From an uncultured Marvinbryantia sp. (lineage in GTDB: Bacteria; Bacillota; Clostridia; Lachnospirales; Lachnospiraceae), in assembly GCA_934394985.1 (NCBI GenBank), contig CAKRRF010000066.1:1-7648 (forward strand): DNA of 7,648 nt. The letters are read 5' to 3'. This document shows positions 1 to 5,938 of the stretch, in pieces. The translations under genes and the position numbers were made by a program. The notes under the pieces were generated by a model. It did no database searches, was not told the origin of the DNA, and saw only the letters and a list, made by a program, of their open reading frames with translations. Every line of letters begins with the position of its first letter. The stretch's first letter is position 1.

Positions 1-237
1 CCAACCGGTCTGGCAGCCTGCGTAGCATATCCGGATTTCAAGTTACTGGATTTCTCAGATTCGGATGATCCATTTGAAGTTTCTGATGAAGACATCAACA
101 TTGGCATTTCTCTGCAGAAAGGAAATACTGAATTGAAGGATGCCATCAACGGTGTACTGGAAAAAATGACGGCTGATGACTATGAAGAGATGATGAACGA
201 AGCAATCGCTGTTCAGCCACTGTCTGACGCAGAATAA
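1..237 (+). CDS. Amino acid ABC transporter substrate-binding protein, C-terminal part (partial)
   Basis: Reading frame 1 is open from the first base to a TAA at 235-237, giving the last 78 residues of a protein whose start lies outside the window. The piece contains PTGLAACVAYPDF, then INIGISLQKGNTELKDAING and a closing acidic helix. This matches the end of family-3 solute-binding proteins (SBP_bac_3), where a conserved 'G(I/V)...KGN.eL...iN' segment precedes the final helix of lobe I. The protein would bind an amino acid outside the membrane and deliver it to the permease encoded 14 bases downstream. Gene order (binding protein, permease, ATPase) supports the assignment. The signal peptide and ligand-contacting arginine/aspartate residues are not in view, so the substrate cannot be judged. 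Confidence 0.85.
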   Translation, partial: PTGLAACVAYPDFKLLDFSDSDDPFEVSDEDINIGISLQKGNTELKDAINGVLEKMTADDYEEMMNEAIAVQPLSDAE

Positions 238-242
238 AGGAG
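236..242 (+). promoter_or_regulatory. Ribosome binding site of the amino acid permease
   Basis: AAAGGAG lies 9 bases before the ATG at 252 and overlaps the stop codon of the binding-protein gene. It supports this start and close coupling to the upstream gene. Confidence 0.8.
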
Positions 243-251
243 CGTGTTAGT

Positions 252-1043
252 ATGCCACAGGATTTTTGGGGCAGAGTCGTTTATCTGCTTCAGACAAGAG
301 GAAGCTCCTATGCCATGGGAGCATTAAATACCATGATCATTGCACTGGTCAGTACCTTCATTGGATGTGTGATCGGGTTTGCAGTGGGCATTGTCCAGAC
401 GATTCCGGTGAATAAGTCTGATTCTGTCTGGAAAAAAGGAATCTTGGGAATCATTAAGTTTATTTTGAATGTGTATGTAGAAATATTTCGTGGTACGCCT
501 ATGATGGCACAGGCAATGTTCATTTATTTTGGATCATCCGCTGTATTTGGAATTAATATGTCTATGTGGTTTGCGGCATTTTTCATTGTCTCTATTAATA
601 CCGGTGCTTACATGGCGGAAACAGTCCGTGGAGGAATCCTGTCTATTGATGAAGGGCAGACAGAAGGGGCGAAGGCGATTGGTATGACCCATTTTCAGAC
701 CATGCTGTATGTCATTCTTCCTCAGGCACTGCGCAATATCATGCCACAGATCGGCAACAACCTGATTATCAATATCAAGGATACCTGTGTCCTGTCTGTG
801 ATCGGTATTGTAGAGTTATTCTATGCAACGAAGAGCGTGGCAGGTGCATTGTATACCTACTTTGAATCCTTTGCGATCGCCATGGTGATCTATTTTGTAT
901 TGACCTTTACCTGTTCACGGATTTTACGCCATTGGGAAAAGAAGATGGATGGAAATGATAATTATGATCTTGCCACATCTGATACACTGGCGCATACCAG
1001 CGGACTGTACAGCTACAGCAAGAAGGAGGAGAAGGGCGAATGA
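252..1043 (+). CDS. Polar amino acid ABC transporter permease (HisM/GlnP type)
   Basis: This 263-residue integral membrane protein would form the transmembrane channel of an amino acid importer, probably as a homodimer because only one permease gene is present. Hydrophobic segments are visible at about residues 23-49, 63-79, 86-117, 172-191 and 205-222. The cytoplasmic EAA loop that docks on the ATPase is at about 133-168: [20 protein letters not shown] followed by [13 protein letters not shown]. The FRGTPMMAQ segment (79-87) and [11 protein letters not shown] (175-185) are further family hallmarks. Roughly 30 hydrophilic residues follow the last membrane segment, a longer tail than is usual. 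The stop codon overlaps the ATPase start (ATGA at 1040-1043). The class is certain, but the amino acid transported is not determined. Confidence 0.93.
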   Translation: MPQDFWGRVVYLLQTRGSSYAMGALNTMIIALVSTFIGCVIGFAVGIVQTIPVNKSDSVWKKGILGIIKFILNVYVEIFRGTPMMAQAMFIYFGSSAVFGINMSMWFAAFFIVSINTGAYMAETVRGGILSIDEGQTEGAKAIGMTHFQTMLYVILPQALRNIMPQIGNNLIINIKDTCVLSVIGIVELFYATKSVAGALYTYFESFAIAMVIYFVLTFTCSRILRHWEKKMDGNDNYDLATSDTLAHTSGLYSYSKKEEKGE

Positions 1044-1780
1044 GCGAAGAGGTAATCAAAGTAAATCATTTAAGCAAGTCCTTCGGAAAACATGTGGTTC
1101 TGCGGGACATTGACTTTTCTGTGTCTACAGGAGATGTGACCTGTATCATCGGTGCATCAGGATCTGGAAAGTCCACCCTTCTGCGCTGTATGAATCTGCT
1201 GGAGACACCGACAACCGGAGAGATACTCTATCATGGAAAGAACATTGCAGACGGACATACGGATGCAGCCGGATACCGGGCAAAAGTTGGAATGGTATTC
1301 CAGAGTTTTAATCTGTTCAACAATATGACAGTACTCCAGAACTGTATGATCGGACAGACAAAAGTCATGAAAAAAGAGAAAGATGCAGCAAAGGCCAGTG
1401 CCCTTTCTTACCTGGAAAAGGTGGGAATGGCACCTTATATCAATGCCAAGCCACGGCAGCTCTCGGGCGGACAGAAGCAGCGTGTGGCCATTGCCCGTGC
1501 ACTGGCTATGGAACCAGAGGTTCTGTTATTTGACGAGCCGACTTCGGCACTGGATCCACAGATGGTAGGAGAGGTGCTGGATGTTATGCAGCAACTGGCG
1601 AAAGAAGGACTGACTATGATCATTGTGACCCATGAGATGGCATTTGCCAGAGACGTATCCAACCATGTTGTCTATATGTCTGACGGTGTCATAGAAGAAG
1701 AGGGTACACCGCATCAGATCTTTACAGACCCTCAGAGTATAAAGACGAAGGATTTCCTGAGTCGGTTTATGAGAGGATAA
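1040..1780 (+). CDS. glnQ: Polar amino acid ABC transporter ATP-binding protein (GlnQ type)
   Basis: This is a 246-residue cytoplasmic ATPase that powers the amino acid importer encoded just upstream. All nucleotide-binding motifs are intact: Walker [10 protein letters not shown] (38-46), Q-loop glutamine in VFQSFNLF (Q88), ABC signature LSGGQ (141-145), Walker B VLLFDEP (161-167) with the catalytic glutamate, D-loop SALD (169-172) and H-loop VTHEM (H198). [13 protein letters not shown] and the length of about 240 residues are typical of the GlnQ/HisP/ArtP group. There is no C-terminal regulatory domain. The start overlaps the permease stop by ATGA, so translation is coupled. The symbol glnQ marks the family and does not claim that glutamine is the substrate. 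Confidence 0.94.
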   Translation: MSEEVIKVNHLSKSFGKHVVLRDIDFSVSTGDVTCIIGASGSGKSTLLRCMNLLETPTTGEILYHGKNIADGHTDAAGYRAKVGMVFQSFNLFNNMTVLQNCMIGQTKVMKKEKDAAKASALSYLEKVGMAPYINAKPRQLSGGQKQRVAIARALAMEPEVLLFDEPTSALDPQMVGEVLDVMQQLAKEGLTMIIVTHEMAFARDVSNHVVYMSDGVIEEEGTPHQIFTDPQSIKTKDFLSRFMRG

Positions 1781-1787
1781 AAAGTGC

Positions 1788-1816
1788 TTGACAGATCTAA
1801 AGATCAGGATTAATAT
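1788..1816 (+). promoter_or_regulatory. Candidate vegetative promoter for the opp operon
   Basis: A perfect -35 box TTGACA (1788-1793) is followed after exactly 17 bases by TAATAT (1811-1816; four of six -10 consensus positions). Transcription would start near 1823. It begins 8 bases after the stop codon of the ATPase gene and is the only convincing promoter before oppD. It lies upstream of the hairpin at 1850-1889, so any transcript must pass that hairpin to reach oppD. The call rests on sequence alone. Confidence 0.6.
1794..1805. repeat. Short inverted repeat between the -35 and -10 boxes
   Basis: GATCT-AA-AGATC is a perfect 5-bp inverted repeat with a 2-base centre, directly abutting the -35 box. 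The position would suit a repressor operator. However, it is short, no known regulator site is recognised, and chance is a realistic explanation. Confidence 0.25.
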
Positions 1817-1849
1817 AGTGGAAATAAAAACCAAAGAAAAAAGTGAGAA

Positions 1850-1889
1850 GACGCAGGTGTCGACGAAAGTCGATATCTGCGCCTTTTTT
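1850..1889 (+). terminator. Intrinsic terminator / possible attenuator in the oppD leader
   Basis: The arms at 1852-1864 and 1869-1881 pair over 13 positions (two G-U pairs, the rest Watson-Crick) around a GAAA tetraloop. After one A-C mismatch, a further G-C pair (1850-1883) closes the base. Six T's follow at 1884-1889. This is a textbook rho-independent terminator. It can end the amino acid transporter operon. Because a good promoter lies upstream at 1788-1816, it may also set how much transcription continues into oppD. A transcript from about 1823 stopped here would be only about 65 nt long. Confidence 0.88.
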
Positions 1890-1923
1890 AGTTTTCAAAA
1901 AAGAGAATAGGATAGAAGACATT

Positions 1924-1928
1924 GGAGG
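1924..1928 (+). promoter_or_regulatory. Ribosome binding site deciding the oppD start
   Basis: GGAGG lies 4 bases before the ATG at 1933. The spacing is short, but no other Shine-Dalgarno exists in the leader. It argues for ATG 1933 over the in-frame GTG at 1843, which falls before the terminator hairpin and has no such site. Confidence 0.75.
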
Positions 1929-1932
1929 CAGT

Positions 1933-2940
1933 ATGGGAACAGAAAAACAGGAAGAATTGCTGCAGATAAAAAATCTGGCAATTTCGTTTTACAACAAATC
2001 CGGAGAGGTACAGGCAGTACGAGGTATCAGTTATACGTTGCACAAGGGAGAAGTCCTCGGTATTGTCGGAGAATCCGGAAGTGGAAAATCCGTATCCAGT
2101 CATGGAATTCTTCGACTGACACCGGATACCGGAAAGGTAAAAAGCGGAGAGATTTTATTTCACGGAAAAGATATTTTGAAAATGTCTGGTAAAGAATTGC
2201 AGGAATTACGAGGAAATAAAATTGCCATGATCTTTCAGGATCCCATGACATCCCTGGATCCATTGTTTACTGTAGAATATCAGTTGAATGAATCCCTGAA
2301 AAAACATACCAGTCTGGATGCGCAGGCAAGGAAAAAAAGAATGCTGGAACTGCTGACACTGGTTGGTATCAATCAGCCAGAACGAAGAGTAAAGCAATAT
2401 CCATATGAATTTTCAGGCGGTATGAGGCAACGTGTAATGATTGCCATGGCGCTGTCCTGTGATCCGGAGCTGTTGATTGCAGATGAACCTACCACAGCAC
2501 TGGATGTTACCATTCAGGCACAGATTGTAGAATTGCTGAAAGAACTGAAAGAAAAGCTGGGAATGGCGATTATTTTTATTACTCATGATCTGGGTGTGGT
2601 TTCTGATATCTGTGATAACATTATGGTTATGTATGCTGGAAAGGTCGTAGAAGAAGGAACAAGCCGCCAGATCTTTTATGAAAGAAAGCATCCTTACACA
2701 GAGGGACTGTTGTCCTCAGTTCCGAAGCTGGATCAGAAGAAAAGCGAGAAGCTGAAACCAATTAAAGGAAATCCACCGGATATGAATCATGTAAGGCCTG
2801 GATGTGCATTTGCTCCGAGATGTGGCTGTGCGATGCAAATTTGCGTGAAAGAGGAAGCACCGATGTGCGAACTGGATGATACCCATAAGGTATCCTGCTG
2901 GCAGGTTGTAAGAAATGCGTTGGAAGAACAGAAAAGGTAA
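1933..2940 (+). CDS. oppD: Oligopeptide/dipeptide ABC transporter ATP-binding protein OppD/DppD
   Basis: This 335-residue cytoplasmic ATPase pairs with OppF to drive peptide import. Counting from ATG 1933, it shows Walker A GESGSGKS (46-53), Q-loop [10 protein letters not shown] (Q102), signature FSGGMRQR (160-167), Walker B LLIADEP (180-186) and H-loop THDL (H218). The FSGGM variant signature and the HPYTEGLL segment (253-260) are typical of OppD. The C-terminal oligopeptide-transporter domain ends with cysteines 291, 297, 304 and 322 in the arrangement GCAFAPRC...C...C. In characterised DppD/OppD proteins this arrangement can ligate a [4Fe-4S] cluster. The frame stays open upstream to a GTG at 1843, but those residues are translated from the terminator hairpin and have no family similarity. 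oppF begins 12 bases downstream. Whether the substrate is oligo- or dipeptide cannot be decided. Confidence 0.95.
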   Translation: MGTEKQEELLQIKNLAISFYNKSGEVQAVRGISYTLHKGEVLGIVGESGSGKSVSSHGILRLTPDTGKVKSGEILFHGKDILKMSGKELQELRGNKIAMIFQDPMTSLDPLFTVEYQLNESLKKHTSLDAQARKKRMLELLTLVGINQPERRVKQYPYEFSGGMRQRVMIAMALSCDPELLIADEPTTALDVTIQAQIVELLKELKEKLGMAIIFITHDLGVVSDICDNIMVMYAGKVVEEGTSRQIFYERKHPYTEGLLSSVPKLDQKKSEKLKPIKGNPPDMNHVRPGCAFAPRCGCAMQICVKEEAPMCELDDTHKVSCWQVVRNALEEQKR

Positions 2941-2952
2941 TGGTGGCAGCAG

Positions 2953-3921
2953 ATGGAAAACAGAAAAATATTACTGGAAGTAAAAAATCTGAAAAAATAT
3001 TATTCGGTTCGAACCGGATTTGTGAAGAAAACAGAATTGAAGGCAGTGGATGATGTCAGCTTTTTCATTCGAAAGGGAGAAACTCTTGGAATTGTAGGAG
3101 AAAGCGGATGCGGAAAATCTACACTGGGAAAAAGTATTCTCAGACTGGAAGAACCGACAGCAGGAGATATTCTTTATGATGGAATATCGATTATGGGAAA
3201 AAACATGAAAGAATATCGTACCAGGATGCAGATCGTATTTCAGGATCCGTATGCATCTCTGGATCCAAGAAAAACAGTATCCGATCTGATCGGGGAGGCG
3301 ATGGATCTTCAGAATCTCTGTAGCAGCAAGGCAGAACGGAAAGAACGGATTCTGGAACTGATGAACCTGGTGGGACTGAATACACAGTTTTACAACCGGT
3401 TTCCTCATGAATTCTCCGGTGGGCAGCGGCAGCGTATCGGAATCGCCAGAGCACTGGCGGTTACCCCGGGATTTATTGTATGTGATGAACCAGTATCCGC
3501 ACTGGATGTATCCATTCAGGCGCAGATCATCAACATGCTGGAAGAACTGCAGGAAACCAGACAACTGACCTATCTGTTTATTGCCCACGATCTTGCCATT
3601 GTGAAGCATATCAGTGACCGGATTGGTATTATGTATCTGGGCCATCTGGTAGAGCTGACAGACGGGGAAGAATTGTATCGGTCTCCGCTTCATCCTTATA
3701 CACAGATGCTGTTATCTGCGATTCCAATTGCGGATCCGGATCTAAGTGCTGCAAGGAAGCGTATGAAACTGGACGGAGAAATACCAAGTCCGTTAAATCC
3801 ACCGTCAGGATGTCCATTCCGTACCAGATGTCCGAGAGCAGATGAGACCTGTGCACAAAGTATGCCACTCCTGAAAGAAGCTGCACCGGGACATTTGACA
3901 GCATGTCATCACATCAATTAA
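2953..3921 (+). CDS. oppF: Oligopeptide/dipeptide ABC transporter ATP-binding protein OppF/DppF
   Basis: This is the second ATPase of the peptide importer, 322 residues. Motifs are intact: Walker [10 protein letters not shown] (49-57), Q-loop [11 protein letters not shown] (Q97), signature [15 protein letters not shown] (154-168), Walker B FIVCDEP (174-180), D-loop SALD (182-185) and H-loop AHDL (H212). The N-terminal [10 protein letters not shown] followed by a short insert before LKAVDDVSF is characteristic of OppF. The C-terminal domain carries cysteines 287, 293, 300 and 318 in the GCPFRTRC...C...C pattern, matching the four-cysteine set in OppD. The ribosome binding site is weak (GGTGG at 2942-2946, 6 bases before ATG), so translation probably relies on coupling to oppD, whose stop is 12 bases upstream. 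The ATG is the natural start, since the conserved domain begins at residue 6. Confidence 0.95.
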   Translation: MENRKILLEVKNLKKYYSVRTGFVKKTELKAVDDVSFFIRKGETLGIVGESGCGKSTLGKSILRLEEPTAGDILYDGISIMGKNMKEYRTRMQIVFQDPYASLDPRKTVSDLIGEAMDLQNLCSSKAERKERILELMNLVGLNTQFYNRFPHEFSGGQRQRIGIARALAVTPGFIVCDEPVSALDVSIQAQIINMLEELQETRQLTYLFIAHDLAIVKHISDRIGIMYLGHLVELTDGEELYRSPLHPYTQMLLSAIPIADPDLSAARKRMKLDGEIPSPLNPPSGCPFRTRCPRADETCAQSMPLLKEAAPGHLTACHHIN

Positions 3922-3928
3922 AAAGGAG
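3921..3928 (+). promoter_or_regulatory. Ribosome binding site of oppB
   Basis: AAAAGGAG overlaps the last base of the oppF stop codon and lies 8 bases before the ATG at 3937. It supports that start over the overlapping out-of-frame ATG at 3903. Confidence 0.78.
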
Positions 3929-3936
3929 AGCGAAAA

Positions 3937-4857
3937 ATGCAGACCTGGAGATATATGATCAAACGTATTTTACTGGCTGTGGTCAGTCTGTTTGCGATCA
4001 TAACGATTACATACTTTTTAATGAATCTGATGCCGGGAGATCCATTTATGTCAGAAAAAGCATCAGAAGAGAACAGAGCGATTTTAATTGCGAAATATGG
4101 GCTGGATCAGCCGGTTTATGTACAGTACGGAAAATATCTGGAAAATCTTCTTCATGGAGACATGGGTACCAGTTATGTTCTGCAGAAAGGAAGAGCAGTC
4201 AAAGATATCATTGCAGAATCTTTTACCGTATCGATGGGACTGGGAGTCAGAGCACTGATCCTAGCTGTGATCTGCGGTATTATTCTTGGATGTGTGGCAG
4301 GGCTTTGTAAAGATAAATTGCCAGATGCGATCATCCGGGTGTTATCCTCGATTGGAATCTCTATGCCAGGATATGTCATCGCATCGGCACTGATGATGAT
4401 TCTGGCTGTAAATTGTAAGATTTTACCGGTGAATTATAACAAGCCTGGTGGATGGATTATGCCGATGATTACGCTGGCAATTTACCCTACCTCGTATCTG
4501 ACCAGACTGACCAGAGCCAGTATTCTGGAAGTTATGAATCAGGATTACTTAAGAACAGAGCGGGCGAAGGGCATGTCAGAGTTTGTCGTAGTGTTTATAC
4601 ATGCGCTGAAAAATTCATTGATCCCGGTGATCACTTATCTGGGACCACTGACCGCATCCATTCTGACAGGCGGATTTGTGGCGGAAAGTGTATTCAGTGT
4701 ACCTGGACTGGGACGTTATTTTGTAAGTTCCATCAGCAGCCGTGATTATACTATGATTATGGGCGTCACGATATTTTACTCAGCGCTGATCGTTGTGATG
4801 AATCTGGTGTGCGATATTCTGTATAAAATCGTAGACCCGAGAATACAGTTAGATTAA
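3937..4857 (+). CDS. oppB: Peptide ABC transporter permease OppB/DppB
   Basis: This 306-residue membrane protein forms half of the peptide channel. It opens with the OppB-type N-terminus: one membrane helix (about 9-30) followed by LMPGDPF (31-37) and YGLDQPVYVQYGKYL (54-68), an extracytoplasmic segment before the core. Further hydrophobic helices lie at about 100-123, 134-158, 172-187, 225-247 and 271-295. The EAA loop is at about 203-230 (DYLRTERAKGMSEFVVVFIH, then ALKNSLIP). ESVFSVPGLGRYFVSSISSR (250-269) and a C-terminal VDPRIQLD are OppB/DppB hallmarks. The length is normal and nothing is missing. oppC starts 11 bases downstream, and the two permeases would form a heterodimer. Confidence 0.95.
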   Translation: MQTWRYMIKRILLAVVSLFAIITITYFLMNLMPGDPFMSEKASEENRAILIAKYGLDQPVYVQYGKYLENLLHGDMGTSYVLQKGRAVKDIIAESFTVSMGLGVRALILAVICGIILGCVAGLCKDKLPDAIIRVLSSIGISMPGYVIASALMMILAVNCKILPVNYNKPGGWIMPMITLAIYPTSYLTRLTRASILEVMNQDYLRTERAKGMSEFVVVFIHALKNSLIPVITYLGPLTASILTGGFVAESVFSVPGLGRYFVSSISSRDYTMIMGVTIFYSALIVVMNLVCDILYKIVDPRIQLD

Positions 4858-4863
4858 AGGATG
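4856..4863 (+). promoter_or_regulatory. Ribosome binding site of oppC
   Basis: AAAGGATG overlaps the oppB stop codon. The AAGGA core ends 7 bases before the ATG at 4869. The ATG inside it (4861) opens only a three-codon frame and is not a real start. Confidence 0.65.
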
Positions 4864-4868
4864 AAGTC

Positions 4869-5867
4869 ATGAAGAATATATTAACCTTACAAAATAAAAT
4901 TTCACCGGAAGATTTTGCACCGCTGGATGCAGATTATTTTAAAGAAGAAAAACTGGATACGGAAGAAATCGGGTACTGGAAGGCCAGCTGGATCCGTCTG
5001 AAATCTAATAAGATCGCAATGGCAGCACTGGTGATGATTGTGCTGATGTTTGTATTTGCTTTTATTGGACCCATGCTTTCTCCATATTCTTATGATCAGC
5101 AGGTAAGAGGAGACGAGGCGCTGTGGCCATGTCTGGCCCATCCTTTTGGAACGGACCGCCTGGGAAGAGATATTTTGGTTCGCTGTATGATCGGAACCCG
5201 GATCTCGATGATTGTCGGTCTGGTATCTGCAGTCATTGTTATGATTGTAGGGAGCATCTATGGAGCCATCTCTGGTCTGATTGGCGGCAAGACAGATATC
5301 ATCATGATGCGTGTAGTCGATATTATCTATTCCGTACCGGAGATTCTGCTGATTGTCGTGATTAAAATGGTCATCAGTGAACCATTGCAGACACTGATTG
5401 ACACTGTCCCGATGTTTCATGGACTTCAGAAGATCGGTTCCGGCCTGATTGCAATCTTTATTGTATACGGCTGCCTGTACTGGGTGGGAATGGCCCGTAT
5501 TGTTCGAGGACAGATCCTGCAGTTGAAGACGATGGATTTTGTGACAGCGGCAGAGGCACTGGGATGCGGTAAGGCTACCATGATACGGGAGCATTTGCTT
5601 CCAAACTGTATCGGACAGCTGATTGCAACAGTAATGCTCCAGATTCCATCTGCGATTTTTACGGAAGCCTTTTTAAGCTATCTGGGTATTGGTGTATCCG
5701 CACCTATGGCCAGTCTGGGATCATTGACCTCAGAGGCATTAAACGGAATCACGACGTATCCGTACCGCGTCATTTTTCCTGCGGTATTGATCAGTTTAAT
5801 TATTTTATCATTTAATTTGTTTGGAGACGGTCTGAGAGATGCACTGGATCCAAAGATGAAAAAGTAG
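4869..5867 (+). CDS. oppC: Peptide ABC transporter permease OppC/DppC
   Basis: This 332-residue membrane protein is the partner of OppB. About 48 cytoplasmic residues precede the first helix (about 49-71). Then comes the diagnostic HPFGTDRLGRDILVR segment (91-105) and helices at about 111-137, 155-169, 190-208, 245-262 and 300-318. The EAA loop is FVTAAEALGCGKATMIREHL (224-243) plus LPNCIGQ. FLSYLGIGVSAPMASLGSL (268-286) and NLFGDGLRDALDPKMKK (316-332) complete the OppC signature. A stretch at about 168-192 between helices, containing EPLQTLIDTVPMFHGLQ, makes the external loop longer than in the shortest homologues and helps explain a length above the usual 300. The TAG stop is followed by 71 noncoding bases before oppA. 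Confidence 0.95.
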   Translation: MKNILTLQNKISPEDFAPLDADYFKEEKLDTEEIGYWKASWIRLKSNKIAMAALVMIVLMFVFAFIGPMLSPYSYDQQVRGDEALWPCLAHPFGTDRLGRDILVRCMIGTRISMIVGLVSAVIVMIVGSIYGAISGLIGGKTDIIMMRVVDIIYSVPEILLIVVIKMVISEPLQTLIDTVPMFHGLQKIGSGLIAIFIVYGCLYWVGMARIVRGQILQLKTMDFVTAAEALGCGKATMIREHLLPNCIGQLIATVMLQIPSAIFTEAFLSYLGIGVSAPMASLGSLTSEALNGITTYPYRVIFPAVLISLIILSFNLFGDGLRDALDPKMKK

Positions 5868-5869
5868 AG

Positions 5870-5895
5870 ATATATATCCGGAAACGGGTTTATAT
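5870..5895 (+). other. GAAA-capped RNA hairpin between oppC and oppA
   Basis: Bases 5870-5880 pair with 5885-5895 around a GAAA tetraloop. There are 11 paired positions with one T-T mismatch and one G-T wobble; the top is CCG/CGG. It is followed by A-rich sequence and has no T-tract on the + strand, so it is not an intrinsic terminator. It starts 3 bases after the oppC stop and ends 43 bases before the oppA ATG. A plausible role is to protect one end of a processed mRNA and so allow more binding protein than permease to be made. This role is inferred from position only. Confidence 0.55.
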
Positions 5896-5921
5896 AAAAG
5901 AAAATGCAAAAACCTGCGTAA

Positions 5922-5930
5922 AAAGGAGGA
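5922..5930 (+). promoter_or_regulatory. Strong ribosome binding site of oppA
   Basis: AAAGGAGGA contains a perfect AGGAGG (5924-5929), 9 bases before the ATG at 5939. It is the best Shine-Dalgarno in the window, fitting high translation of the binding protein. Confidence 0.85.
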
Positions 5931-5938
5931 AGAAGATT

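Noticed and set aside
1885..1913. TTTTTA-17-TAGGAT as a promoter downstream of the oppD leader terminator
   Set aside because: Poor match in both boxes, and the start site would fall almost on the ribosome binding site at 1924.
1843..1932. N-terminal extension of oppD from GTG 1843 (30 extra residues)
   Set aside because: It is translated from the terminator hairpin, lacks a Shine-Dalgarno, and has no resemblance to OppD, whose conserved domain begins shortly after ATG 1933 with its GGAGG site.
2971..3693. 240-residue open frame on the minus strand inside oppF
   Set aside because: It is antisense to an intact, motif-rich ATPase gene and its translation shows no recognisable domain; it is a by-product of the coding frame.
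3903..4310. 135-residue + strand frame overlapping the oppF/oppB junction
   Set aside because: It lies in another frame over the well-supported oppB and has no family features.
4902..5594. 230-residue open frame on the minus strand inside oppC
   Set aside because: It is antisense to oppC, has low-complexity His/Asn/Gln-rich composition, and lacks a convincing start signal.
5891..5898. TATATAAA as the -10 box of an oppA promoter
   Set aside because: No -35-like hexamer lies about 17 bases upstream, and the bases are part of the hairpin stem.
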